A stretch of 64,000 nt of DNA from Maritimibacter sp. DP1N21-5 (GTDB lineage: Bacteria; Pseudomonadota; Alphaproteobacteria; Rhodobacterales; Rhodobacteraceae). This document shows positions 7,602 through 15,723 of this stretch, in pieces. The notes under the pieces are model-generated. The model saw only the letters and a program-made list of their open reading frames with translations. It did not search any database and had not been told where the DNA came from. Positions within the stretch are counted from its first letter, which is position 1. Each line of letters opens with the position of its first letter. The position numbers and the translations under genes were made by a program. Where the stretch lies: the NCBI RefSeq assembly GCF_019218295.1, contig NZ_JAHUZF010000006.1, positions 1,922,001-1,986,000 of the forward strand, given 5' to 3'.

Positions 7602-7652
7602 GACAGCCCGGAAAATCCAACTTCCGGCGGTCCAAGGTTGGGGAGCTGGGCA
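7311..7652 (+). mobile_element. Second IS3-family element, 3' portion
   Basis: This is the remainder of the IS3 element begun at about 3482. It contains the C-terminal part of orfB and then the right inverted end (GGAAAATCCAACTTCC, then CGGTCCA), which mirrors the left end imperfectly. The right boundary is set at the last TG/CA-type end (GGGCA) and may be off by some bases. Confidence 0.75.
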
Positions 7653-7705
7653 CAAACCCGCAGACTCTCGTTATGAACGAGGGACCCAAGGGGGGCAGGT
7701 CAGGA

Positions 7706-7768
7706 CATGTGAAGGTTCACAAGAACGACGACCGTGATGCGGGGGCGATTGCCGAAGCCGCGACGCGC
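7706..7768 (+). pseudogene. Scrap of an IS110-family transposase (KNDDRD motif), plus strand
   Basis: The plus strand encodes VKVHKNDDRDAGAIAEAATR, the highly conserved third-and-fourth-aspartate motif of one IS110 branch. Nothing recognisable precedes it, and after EAATR the similarity ends at the point where the N-terminal part of the same kind of transposase begins on the opposite strand. It is a remnant created by deletion or inversion. Confidence 0.65.
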
Positions 7769-7933
7769 TCCGCCGCAGGCTTCCTTCGCAACCACGCGGG
7801 GCGGCAGCGTAAGAAAGTCCTGCAGCCGGTGCCGCTGGAGACGTTTGCGAAACACGATCGCTCCGGCTCCATCCAACCCGGCAAGACTGCAAAAGGTCTT
7901 GCCAAAGTCAATGCCCAGAACCTTGATGTCCAT
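7766..7933 (-). pseudogene. N-terminal scrap of an IS110-family transposase, minus strand
   Basis: The minus strand encodes the first 56 residues of an IS110-type transposase (MDIKVLGIDFGKTFCSLAGL and, at its end, PPRVVAKEACGGA, with the first Asp and the Glu of the DEDD site). It stops resembling the family at 7766, exactly where the KNDDRD scrap on the other strand ends. In an intact gene the two pieces lie about 30-40 residues apart on the same strand, so a local inversion plus deletion is likely. Confidence 0.7.
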
Positions 7934-8204
7934 CTGATCCTCCGCTCTCCACCTATGTCCGCCACGGTAGCAGCGGATTGGTGGGAAGGCAGTTCATCCC
8001 ATTAGCTCACACGTTCCCGGCGCGATCACCCTGCCAGTCCAGTTGAACGAGCAACGTGCCTTGGTCGGCACCATCTATGTGCAGAAGGACCCCTTTAAGG
8101 CCCGCAAGGTCGGAGCGGCAAGGGCGAGCGACTGGCCCGCATCCGCAGCGTCGAGAAACTCCGGTCCCGAGGATACTGCATCTTTGGGTCTGCGAAGCTC
8201 CAGA
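7934..8204. other. Non-coding remnant between the IS cluster and fcl
   Basis: No gene is supported here. The plus strand has an open frame with no recognisable protein, and it continues antisense into fcl. The stretch is probably mobile-element debris plus the 3' flank of fcl. No terminator hairpin was recognised. Confidence 0.5.
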
Positions 8205-9164
8205 TCAAGCGCTGCGCAAGTTACCGGGTTCCTGCGACAGAAACCATTCATAGGTGCTGCTGACGCCGTCTTCCAGCCCAATCGTGGCAGTCCAGCCCAT
8301 CCGCGACAGTCGGCTCACATCCATGAGCTTGCGCGGCGTCCCGTCGGGCTTCGTCGCATCGAAGCTGATCTGTCCTTTGTATCCGGTCACGCGTGCAATC
8401 GTCTCGGCAAGCTCACGGATGGTCACATCCGTGCCGGTGCCGACGTTGATGTGCGACAGCATTGGCTCCGTATTGGCTGCGTAGGTTTCCCGATCGAGGT
8501 CGAGCACGAAGAGCGACGCCTCGGCCATATCGTCGACATGAAGGAATTCGCGCATCGGTGTGCCGGTGCCCCAGACCACCACTTCCTGTGTGCCGTTGCG
8601 GGCCGCTTCGTGGAACCGTCGGATGAGAGCCGGCAACACATGGCTGTTCTGCGGATGGAAGTTGTCTCCCGGTCCGTAGAGGTTTGTCGGCATCACCGAG
8701 CGGTAGTCGGTGCCGTATTCACGGTTGTAGCTTTCGCAGAGCTTGATGCCCGCGATCTTGGCAATAGCATAGGGCTCGTTGGTGAATTCCAGCGGGCCGG
8801 TCAAAAGAGCGTCCTCGCTCATCGGCTGCGGCGCCATCTTCGGGTAGATGCAGGATGATCCGAGGAACAGGAGCTTCCTCACCCCGGCCGCGTAGGCCTG
8901 GTGGATGACGTTCGCTTCCATCATCAGGTTGTCGTAGATGAACTCCGCTGGATAGGTGTTGTTGGCGTGGATACCGCCCACCTTCGCGGCCGCGAGGATC
9001 ACCTGATCGGGTCGTTCCGTCTGCATGAAGTCCCGAACCGCGGCTTGGTCCATCAAATCGAGTTCGGCATGGGTGCGAACCACGGTGGTCTCACCCCGCG
9101 CTTCGAATTTGCGCAAAATCGCGCCTCCGACCATGCCTCGGTGGCCAGCAACATAGGTTGTCAT
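8205..9164 (-). CDS. fcl: GDP-L-fucose synthase
   Basis: This is the epimerase/reductase that converts GDP-4-keto-6-deoxymannose to GDP-L-fucose with NADPH in the cytoplasm. The extended SDR signature is complete: the nucleotide-binding GHRGMVG at residues 7-13, the serines of LGSSCIYP (103-104), and Y132 and K136 in PYAIAK. The segment [13 protein letters not shown] is typical of the family. The length, 319 residues, is normal. It lies 11 bp after gmd and the two form the standard GDP-fucose pathway from GDP-mannose. It is the last gene of the glycan operon, followed by IS debris. Confidence 0.93.
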   Translation of the reverse strand: MTTYVAGHRGMVGGAILRKFEARGETTVVRTHAELDLMDQAAVRDFMQTERPDQVILAAAKVGGIHANNTYPAEFIYDNLMMEANVIHQAYAAGVRKLLFLGSSCIYPKMAPQPMSEDALLTGPLEFTNEPYAIAKIAGIKLCESYNREYGTDYRSVMPTNLYGPGDNFHPQNSHVLPALIRRFHEAARNGTQEVVVWGTGTPMREFLHVDDMAEASLFVLDLDRETYAANTEPMLSHINVGTGTDVTIRELAETIARVTGYKGQISFDATKPDGTPRKLMDVSRLSRMGWTATIGLEDGVSSTYEWFLSQEPGNLRSA

Positions 9165-9175
9165 AGTCTTGCCTC

Positions 9176-10297
9176 TCAGCTTTCGAGCGACACGGGCAGT
9201 TCCAACCCGTGCGCCTTAAGGAGCGCGTGGCGTTTGGCGGCTTTTAGATCCTCAGCAACCATCTCGGCGCACATCTCCTGGGTCGTGATCTCAGGCTCCC
9301 ATCCAAGCTGCGCCTTTGCCTTCGAGGGATCACCGAGAAGAGTTTCTACTTCCGCTGGACGGAAATAGCGTGGGTCGATCCGTACGACCACATCGCCAGG
9401 CTCGACAGCAGGCGCGTCGTTTCCGGCCACCGCCTCGACAATTCCCACTTCCCTAAGCCCCTCGCCTTCAAAACGGAGCGTGATGCCGAGCTCGGCCGCC
9501 GACCAAATAATGAAATCGCGCACACTATACTGAACGCCTGTCGCAATCACGTAGTCCTCCGGCGCGTCCTGCTGCAACATCAGCCACTGCATCCGGACGT
9601 AGTCTTTCGCGTGTCCCCAGTCACGCAGGGCGTCGATGTTACCCATGTAGAGGCAGGGCTCGAGTCCCTGAGCGATATTGGACAGGCCGCGAGTAATCTT
9701 GCGCGTGACGAAAGTTTCGCCGCGGCGAGGGCTCTCATGGTTGAACAGGATGCCATTGCAGGCATACATGCCGTAGGCTTCGCGGTAGTTCACCGTGATC
9801 CAGTACGAGTAGAGTTTGGCAACCGCGTATGGGCTACGTGGGTGGAACGGGGTCGTCTCCTTCTGCGGGGTTTCCTGCACGAGGCCATAGAGTTCCGACG
9901 TCGACGCTTGGTAAAAGCGGGTCTTTTTCTCCAGGCCAAGAAACCGGATTGCTTCCAGCAAACGCAAAGTTCCCATCGCATCGACATCCGCGGTATATTG
10001 CGGGCTCTCGAAACTCACTGCTACGTGGCTCTGCGCCCCAAGATTGTATACTTCGTCCGGTTCCACCTCACGCATGATCCGCGTCAGGTTCGACGTGTCG
10101 GTCAGATCACCGTAATGCAGGCGCAGAGACGGATGCTCGACATGTGGATCTTGGTAGATGTGGTCAATCCGCTGTGTGTTGAGCGACGACGCACGGCGCT
10201 TGATGCCGTGGACTTCGTAGCCCTTCGCCAAAAGGAACTCTGCCAGGTAGCTGCCGTCCTGGCCTGTAATGCCCGTGATGAGCGCCCGTTTCGTCAT
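9176..10297 (-). CDS. gmd: GDP-mannose 4,6-dehydratase
   Basis: This enzyme makes GDP-4-keto-6-deoxy-D-mannose from GDP-D-mannose, the first step to GDP-fucose. It has the NADP-binding GITGQDG at residues 9-15, the S/T-E region STSELYG (132-138) and the catalytic pair Y157/K161 in SPYAVAK. The long substrate segment [18 protein letters not shown] and the usual length of about 370 residues confirm Gmd. It follows a family 2 glycosyltransferase by 4 bp, so it is co-transcribed with the polymer genes. Confidence 0.95.
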   Translation of the reverse strand: MTKRALITGITGQDGSYLAEFLLAKGYEVHGIKRRASSLNTQRIDHIYQDPHVEHPSLRLHYGDLTDTSNLTRIMREVEPDEVYNLGAQSHVAVSFESPQYTADVDAMGTLRLLEAIRFLGLEKKTRFYQASTSELYGLVQETPQKETTPFHPRSPYAVAKLYSYWITVNYREAYGMYACNGILFNHESPRRGETFVTRKITRGLSNIAQGLEPCLYMGNIDALRDWGHAKDYVRMQWLMLQQDAPEDYVIATGVQYSVRDFIIWSAAELGITLRFEGEGLREVGIVEAVAGNDAPAVEPGDVVVRIDPRYFRPAEVETLLGDPSKAKAQLGWEPEITTQEMCAEMVAEDLKAAKRHALLKAHGLELPVSLES

Positions 10298-10301
10298 ACC
10301 G

Positions 10302-11075
10302 TCAGTTGTCCTTCATATCCTGGTAGCCGTCCCTACTTGTGAACTGGCCTAACTTGCTGGCGTTCTTGGCCAGCAGGACGCCGCACCCACCAATGCCATG
10401 CCGGCGGATCGCGCGCAAATCCTCACGACTCTTGCGGATTATTCTGCCCAGAGACCGGTTGCTCTCGCCCCCAACCCGCATCCGCACGAGGACTTCGGGA
10501 ATGTACGCCAACTGGAGTTCCGCCTTGGTCAGCCACCGTAGGATCGCTTCGTAGTCGGCGGAAATGCGAAAACTGACGTCGTAATTCCCATGTTTCTCGA
10601 ACACGCCGCTACGAAGAAACAGAGTTGGATGAGGCGGCATCCACCCCTTCCGCAGGAGGTCTCTGCTATAGGCCCCTGCGCGCCAATAGCGTATCACGCT
10701 GCTGGGGCGATCGCGCGCGACATATTCCAGATCACCATAAGCGCCGTCAACTTCGCCTGATCCAAGAGCCTCCGCCACCCGCGAAAGAACATTTTTTCGG
10801 GCAAACAGGTCGTCGGTATGCAACAGGCCGACTACATCCCCCTCAGCCAACGCAATGCCCTTGTTCAATGCATCGTAGATGCCCTTGTCGCGTTCACTGA
10901 GAAAGCGAATAGCAGGACTGCTGAACCCCTCGACAATCGAGCGGGTGTCGTCCTGAGAGGCACCGTCGATAACGATCAACTCCTTTTCAGGATGGTCTTG
11001 GGCAAGGAAAGACTCAATGGCCTCGCCGATCGTTGCCTGGGAATTGTAAGCGGCCATAACGACGGAAATCTTCAT
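10302..11075 (-). CDS. Glycosyltransferase family 2 (WcaA-like)
   Basis: A cytoplasmic-face GT-A glycosyltransferase of 257 residues. It opens [20 protein letters not shown] and has the nucleotide-sugar aspartate in [12 protein letters not shown], the [12 protein letters not shown] segment and the metal-binding LLHTDD. These features match the WcaA/colanic-acid branch, which often sits next to gmd and fcl. The donor cannot be read from the sequence; the context makes GDP-fucose or a UDP-hexose plausible. Its start is separated from the polymerase gene by a 186-bp AT-rich gap, so it may have a promoter of its own. Confidence 0.85.
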   Translation of the reverse strand: MKISVVMAAYNSQATIGEAIESFLAQDHPEKELIVIDGASQDDTRSIVEGFSSPAIRFLSERDKGIYDALNKGIALAEGDVVGLLHTDDLFARKNVLSRVAEALGSGEVDGAYGDLEYVARDRPSSVIRYWRAGAYSRDLLRKGWMPPHPTLFLRSGVFEKHGNYDVSFRISADYEAILRWLTKAELQLAYIPEVLVRMRVGGESNRSLGRIIRKSREDLRAIRRHGIGGCGVLLAKNASKLGQFTSRDGYQDMKDN

Positions 11076-11261
11076 GGGTTAGGTATCCGATACTCGAAGT
11101 ACAAGCATTGCTAGACGTCCGGTTCCTTGAACGACCAGGTCAAGACGAGTGTTGGCACAGAAATGATTATTCATTTAAGACCCGAAGCACGACATTATTC
11201 TTCTACTACCCTGATCAAGGGCCAGCGAAAACTACATGTACAACACAAAGACAGTTCCGAA

Positions 11262-12278
11262 CTAGTAGCCCCGACCAGTCAATCCAATATTAAGGAAGAA
11301 TCCTAACCCCTTAAGAGTCAAGTAACTGAGAAGCAAGAGCAGCACAGGATCTTTCGCTCGCCTCAAGTAGAAACCAGAAAAAGCAGCCAACAGAATCAGA
11401 AAGATATTTAGCCTCCCCCCCCCAAGTACCAAAATAAACAATGACAAGAAAAAATAAGTGAACACAAGATCGATCTTGCCGCGCGAAAGATAGAAGAACA
11501 GGGGAAAAGCCACCGCAGCTTGAAGAACATTTCCAGGATCAATGGTAGTGTAGAATGCAAGTTTGCCCGTCAGCGCGCCCACAATTTCATTGGCAATGCC
11601 GGTTCTCAGAATGACCGTGAGCGACAATCCAAGCAACAGTAATGCAAGCGCGCTAAGTCTAAAGAACCGAAGATCAAGTTTAGCGCTCGCAGTAATTATA
11701 TATTTCACGGCGATCCCCCCAACGAAAGACATCAGCAGAATCATAATCTGAAAGTGACAAAGCAAGCTGGAAGCAAAGAACACCAGTGACGTTTTCCGTC
11801 GCGCCTCCAACCATCGCAGTATGCCCATCTGCAGCAGAACCGCCGCTATCGCCAATCGCTCGAGTTCAGTATACAGAGCTAGCCAATAGAAATTCGTTGA
11901 TAGAAAAAGTGCGATGATCGGAACTGAAACACGTAAGTGCGAAAGCAACAACGCCGTCGAAGAAGCAAGGGCAAGTGCAATCGTCACTTTATATACAGAA
12001 TAAGGAACTCCCAACTTTGCCGCTGTATAAGAAACAACAAAATATACCGGTTCTGCTGAGCCGGTGAGTGTTCGTTGCCCAAGATAGGCTTCGAGTGGGG
12101 ATGCCGTAGCCGCATTCAGGTAATATGCAACGTAGTTTTTTTGGTCACCCACATCGTAGTAGACCCATTGGAGGACCGCAAAACAAGGAAGCAGAGCCAA
12201 GACAACCATCAGCAACCGCGGAGTAAAGCCGGTGCCGAAACGAGAGCTCCATACCCCAAGCTTTAAGTTAACCGTCAT
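11262..12278 (-). CDS. EpsG/Wzy-like polysaccharide polymerase, with a G9 tract
   Basis: A 338-residue integral membrane protein with about ten hydrophobic segments. The periplasmic-loop motif DQKNYVAYY near residues 45-60 and the EPVYF segment are hallmarks of EpsG-type repeat-unit polymerases. The gene is visibly richer in A+T than the flanking core, consistent with transfer. The coding strand carries nine consecutive G bases (11415-11423, encoding Gly-Gly-Gly near residue 286) and seven A bases near residue 47. Slippage at the G tract would replace about the last 50 residues. It is 7 bp after the family 4 transferase gene. Confidence 0.75.
   Translation of the reverse strand: MTVNLKLGVWSSRFGTGFTPRLLMVVLALLPCFAVLQWVYYDVGDQKNYVAYYLNAATASPLEAYLGQRTLTGSAEPVYFVVSYTAAKLGVPYSVYKVTIALALASSTALLLSHLRVSVPIIALFLSTNFYWLALYTELERLAIAAVLLQMGILRWLEARRKTSLVFFASSLLCHFQIMILLMSFVGGIAVKYIITASAKLDLRFFRLSALALLLLGLSLTVILRTGIANEIVGALTGKLAFYTTIDPGNVLQAAVAFPLFFYLSRGKIDLVFTYFFLSLFILVLGGGRLNIFLILLAAFSGFYLRRAKDPVLLLLLSYLTLKGLGFFLNIGLTGRGY
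11415..11423 (-). repeat. Homopolymeric G9 tract inside the polymerase gene
   Basis: Nine C bases on the plus strand give nine G bases in the coding strand, in an otherwise AT-rich gene. It is the longest single-base run I noticed in the window. Such tracts are the usual substrate of slipped-strand phase variation. Confidence 0.8.
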
Positions 12279-12285
12279 CTTGAAT

Positions 12286-13386
12286 TCAAGTATCCGGAAC
12301 TGACGTCGGAGCCAACACGGCCTTCATTTCGAAATCAAATCGGGCTTTAGCGAACCTTTTGCGTGCATCGGCCGCGAATTGGGCTCTTGCCCCGTCGAAT
12401 CCATCCGGGTCCCGCGCCTTCTCCCGCGCCAGCGCACACAACGCCGATGAGATAGCGTCTACAGAGTGCACGGGGACGAATTCGGCGGGGTAATCAGCTA
12501 GTGTTGACCGCAAGGCTGGAATTTCAGAAGCTACAATCGCCTTTCCGGCGCACATCGCCTCAATTATCGCGACGGGTTGGCATTCTGAATTGTAACGTGA
12601 TGGAAGGCATACTACATCCGCTTGCTCCAATAGTTCAACCGTTCGTGCGTGGGACTGTGGACCGCGGTAGTCAAACCAGGCGGGAACGCCTAGATCTGAA
12701 AAGCGCTGCTTGAGGGCTTCTGATACGAGTTCTTCATCAGCCACAAGAGCGCCCAAGCTAACCAGGTTAACCGGCAAATGACAGGCCCGTAGATCTTGGA
12801 CCGAGGCGAAGACTTCGAAGAAGCCCTTGCTGGCGATGATGTTCGAATTCCAAAGTACTGTCAAAACGTCGGGTGCGACTTTACTGCCTTCCCCAATCGA
12901 TCCAACGGACCCGGCATAGAAATTCTCACAAACCTGGACAGAGCGGGCATAAGGTGCAAGAGGCATCCTCAGATGCTCAGAGGGCACAATTATGTGGCAG
13001 CTTCGATAGAACCAACGCGCCAATGGCGATGCCCTTCTGCACGCTAGGAGCGAAACGATATCCGAACCGTGGACATGGACGATTACTCGCAACCCGACTT
13101 TCGCGGCCAGAAGAGCAGGGATGTCACGAATAAACCCCAAATTCGACCTTGAACAAACAAGGTAAAGAAAATGCATTCTTCCACGAGCAATATCAGCCCA
13201 CAATTGCAAGGTAACAATAAGCCAAATAGCGATTGACCTCGGACTTCCTTTTGGTGGAAAAACAAACTCTCGCGATGCACCAAGTCCAGGAAAAACATGA
13301 TGTACCACCCGACGGGTCACAATGGCCTGTCCAGTAGGTTCATTGTACGAGGGGGACCACAGCCCTATTCTCTTTTTCGTGTTCAT
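12286..13386 (-). CDS. Glycosyltransferase family 4 (GT-B)
   Basis: A 366-residue GT-B transferase. The N-terminal domain contains VIVHVHGSDIV; the C-terminal domain has VLWNSNIIASKGFFEVF (the usual G-R-x-x-x-x-K-G position is degenerate) and the donor-binding DVVCLPSRYNSECQPVAIIEAMCAGKAIVAS, with the E-x7-E pattern of retaining enzymes. It probably adds one sugar of the repeat unit on the cytoplasmic face. The conserved glycine at the domain start is replaced, so the donor is hard to guess. A 355-bp gene-free AT-rich gap separates it from the next gene upstream. Confidence 0.85.
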   Translation of the reverse strand: MNTKKRIGLWSPSYNEPTGQAIVTRRVVHHVFPGLGASREFVFPPKGSPRSIAIWLIVTLQLWADIARGRMHFLYLVCSRSNLGFIRDIPALLAAKVGLRVIVHVHGSDIVSLLACRRASPLARWFYRSCHIIVPSEHLRMPLAPYARSVQVCENFYAGSVGSIGEGSKVAPDVLTVLWNSNIIASKGFFEVFASVQDLRACHLPVNLVSLGALVADEELVSEALKQRFSDLGVPAWFDYRGPQSHARTVELLEQADVVCLPSRYNSECQPVAIIEAMCAGKAIVASEIPALRSTLADYPAEFVPVHSVDAISSALCALAREKARDPDGFDGARAQFAADARKRFAKARFDFEMKAVLAPTSVPDT

Positions 13387-13741
13387 CTCGTATCGTTCAG
13401 ACTGAAGTCTTCAATAGCCAATTTCTGTCTGCACACTTTCATTTAAACTCACCGGGCATCGAAGAGTCGGCCGAAAAATTCATATGACGCGGATTTCCTA
13501 TTATTGAAATCCAGGATAATAATATGCATAAGTATTATTATTCAATTTCGTTGCAATAGGACGGATATTATACAAATAGGCCTTATAGAGTGGGCCGCAA
13601 ACCAAGAACGGTCAAGAACGGCATCCAACAATGCTTGGCCCAGTGAACAGCTGAGCGGCCACATTCTTCCCACGGAACCTCGACCCTGCCGCATTAGTTT
13701 ACTCCAAGTAATAGCGCTAGCAATCAGGCATTCAAACATAC
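13387..13741. other. 355-bp AT-rich intergenic region within the glycan cluster
   Basis: No convincing gene is present; a 67-codon minus-strand frame lacks any family resemblance. The stretch is strikingly AT-rich in its centre and holds an inverted repeat of ATAATAATA (13516-13524 and 13533-13541) around TGCATAAG, flanked further out by ATTGA/TCAAT. It probably contains a promoter for the downstream four to five genes. The palindrome could be an operator or a cruciform-prone site; none of this is proven. Confidence 0.5.
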
Positions 13742-14650
13742 TCACAACACCGAAATTGACGCGCGGACAGCATCTTCATCCAAAATATTCGAAAAGGAAA
13801 TCCTTTCATCAGAAACATATCGTTCGCAACTTGATCCGTGATGGAACACGTTAACATGTCGATAGGACTTGCGAAGATCCATCAGAACCAACTCAGCAGG
13901 AGCGGCTGCCGAGATCATGTGCACTCCACGCACCGGAGGCGCAAACTTAATATGCGGATGAGGCTTGAAATACCGATCTCCACTCATGGTCCGGAACCGA
14001 GTTAGCTCATCGGATTCTATATGCCAACCGCTCAAGTAAACTGAACAAACTTCGCCATTATTGGAGGTTATAGGAGAATAGCTGAAAACGTGACACCAAA
14101 CATCGAAGTCGCAATCGATGGTTTCAGATGGCATACAAATAATCTTATGAACTTCCTTTTTGTTGTGAGGAAAACTATCTTGGTAGAGAGCTGGATCCAG
14201 CACATATACCCCTCTAGTCAACGCGCACCCACCAAATCGCGTTCCAATACCCAACATACCGAAAAAACAGCGTTTTGGCCGACGGTACAAATCGGTCCGG
14301 TATGTGCCGAGCCCCTCTTCGTAAACCCAAATTTCGGGGTGGTCAGATCGCATCTGTGTTCTCAAAATGTTCCGGAAGCGCCTAATGCCAACGTCACTGT
14401 CGACAAAAATATTCCGGACACCAAGATTGGCAGCAAGCAGCTCAGCGTCTTCGCGATTCGCACAAAAACGGACATCAATAGATGAAAGGTCCCAATCAAC
14501 AGCGCCTAGCCGGCTCACGACTATGCGGGCACCATTGAAGCTGTCAGTGATCACTATGCATGATTTGTTTTCCGCCGATATTTGTCGAATAATCGCTACT
14601 GCAATCAAAAGTTGCAATGGCTTCGTTACAATGAATGCAAATTCATACAT
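13742..14650 (-). CDS. Putative nonulosonic-acid (pseudaminic/sialic acid) transferase
   Basis: A 302-residue protein whose N-terminus MYEFAFIVTKPLQLLIAVAI resembles bacterial sialyl/polysialyltransferases. It shows the short motifs shared by several such families: E-E-G (residues 111-113, in VYEEGLGTY), H-P in KPHPH (229-233) and S-S (273-274, in HHGSS). No close family can be named with certainty. It follows the pseudaminate synthase gene directly, so CMP-pseudaminate is the likely donor. I prefer the ATG at 14650; a TTG at 14677 overlapping the previous stop would add nine residues. Confidence 0.6.
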   Translation of the reverse strand: MYEFAFIVTKPLQLLIAVAIIRQISAENKSCIVITDSFNGARIVVSRLGAVDWDLSSIDVRFCANREDAELLAANLGVRNIFVDSDVGIRRFRNILRTQMRSDHPEIWVYEEGLGTYRTDLYRRPKRCFFGMLGIGTRFGGCALTRGVYVLDPALYQDSFPHNKKEVHKIICMPSETIDCDFDVWCHVFSYSPITSNNGEVCSVYLSGWHIESDELTRFRTMSGDRYFKPHPHIKFAPPVRGVHMISAAAPAELVLMDLRKSYRHVNVFHHGSSCERYVSDERISFSNILDEDAVRASISVL

Positions 14651-14673
14651 CCTATTGCCGTCTGTTGATGGGC

Positions 14674-15723
14674 TCAAAACACAACATCGTCCACCCCCAC
14701 AGGCCAGTTAGCCATCACGTCCCGCTTCACCCGCCGTCCAGCGATCTGGCCCAGCATTTTGGGTGGTAAACCATGCCCTGGCCGCACGCTGCGCACGGCG
14801 TCCGTGGTGATCACGTCGCCCGCTTTCAAATCCTTCACGAAGTAGAGCGAGCGACGAAACTGAACACTGCCCTCCTCGCTCGACTTGCGCCCGTAGTTTA
14901 CCTTTCCTAACGCGCTCCAGGCTGTCTTCGCATCGCGGCAGAGCGTCGCCATCTCCGACGGCTCGAGTGAAAAGCTATCGTCCGGACCACCGCCGTTGCG
15001 GTCTAGAGTGAAGTGCTTTTCGATTAGGGATGCGCCGAGTGCCACGCTTGTGATCGCGGTAGTATTGTCGAGTGTGTGGTCGGAGAGCCCGGTGACGAGT
15101 CCGAAACGAGCGATCATGTCGGCGACGGTGCGCAGGTTGTAATCCTCAGCCGGGGCGGGGTAGCCGCTAACACAATGCAGGATGGCAAGCTCGCGGCAGC
15201 CACCTTCGTAGGCGGCCGCGATCGCTTCGGTAATTTCTTCCGCGTCGGCCATGCCGGTCGAGATGATCATCGGCTTGCCAGTCGCGGCCACGTAGCGGAT
15301 TAACGGCAGGTCGACAGCCTCAAAGGAAGCGATCTTGTAGGCAGGCGCACCAAGGTCTTCGAGCAGGTCGACTGCGGTAGGATCGAAGGGCGAGCTGAAC
15401 ATGGTGATGCCAAGCTTGCGGCCATAGTCGAACAGGGGCTTGTGCCATTCCCAAGGCATATGGGCTTCCTCGTAAAGCTCATACAGGGTGCGGCCGTCCC
15501 ACAGCCCACCCTTGATGCGAAACTCGTCGGCGTCGCAGTCGAGGGTGATGGTGTCAGGCCTGTAGGTTTGCAGCTTTATGGCGTCAGCCCCGGCCTTATG
15601 CGCCGCCTCAACGATAGCGAGCGCGGTTTCAAGGCGACCGTTGTGGTTTGCGGACAGCTCCGCGATCACGTAGGGCGGATGATCGGGACCGATAGGTCGG
15701 CCGGCGATGGTGATCTGGGTCAT
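14674..15723 (-). CDS. pseI: Pseudaminic acid synthase
   Basis: This NeuB-family enzyme condenses 2,4-diacetamido-2,4,6-trideoxy-L-altrose with phosphoenolpyruvate to pseudaminic acid. The N-terminal TIM barrel has ELSANHNG (22-29), TMFSSPFD, KIASFEAVDLPLI and GLSDHTLDN. The C-terminal SAF antifreeze-like domain covers roughly residues 285-349 (RRSLYFVKDLKAGDVI). At 349 residues it has the usual length. The ATG overlaps the stop of the upstream pseG-pseH gene (ATGA). Assignment to pseudaminate rather than sialate or legionaminate rests on the neighbouring pseB, C, F, G and H genes. Confidence 0.93.
   Translation of the reverse strand: MTQITIAGRPIGPDHPPYVIAELSANHNGRLETALAIVEAAHKAGADAIKLQTYRPDTITLDCDADEFRIKGGLWDGRTLYELYEEAHMPWEWHKPLFDYGRKLGITMFSSPFDPTAVDLLEDLGAPAYKIASFEAVDLPLIRYVAATGKPMIISTGMADAEEITEAIAAAYEGGCRELAILHCVSGYPAPAEDYNLRTVADMIARFGLVTGLSDHTLDNTTAITSVALGASLIEKHFTLDRNGGGPDDSFSLEPSEMATLCRDAKTAWSALGKVNYGRKSSEEGSVQFRRSLYFVKDLKAGDVITTDAVRSVRPGHGLPPKMLGQIAGRRVKRDVMANWPVGVDDVVF

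Noticed and set aside
7598..8005. Plus-strand open frame of 135 codons after the IS3 remnant
   Set aside because: Apart from the short KNDDRD transposase scrap it has no family resemblance and its second half is antisense to the other scrap; treated as debris.
8043..8858. Plus-strand open frame of 271 codons
   Set aside because: Almost entirely antisense to fcl, whose protein is fully conserved; a high-GC shadow frame.
13542..13745. 67-codon minus-strand frame in the AT-rich gap of the glycan cluster
   Set aside because: No ribosome-binding site, no family resemblance and no conserved motif; too weak to call a gene.
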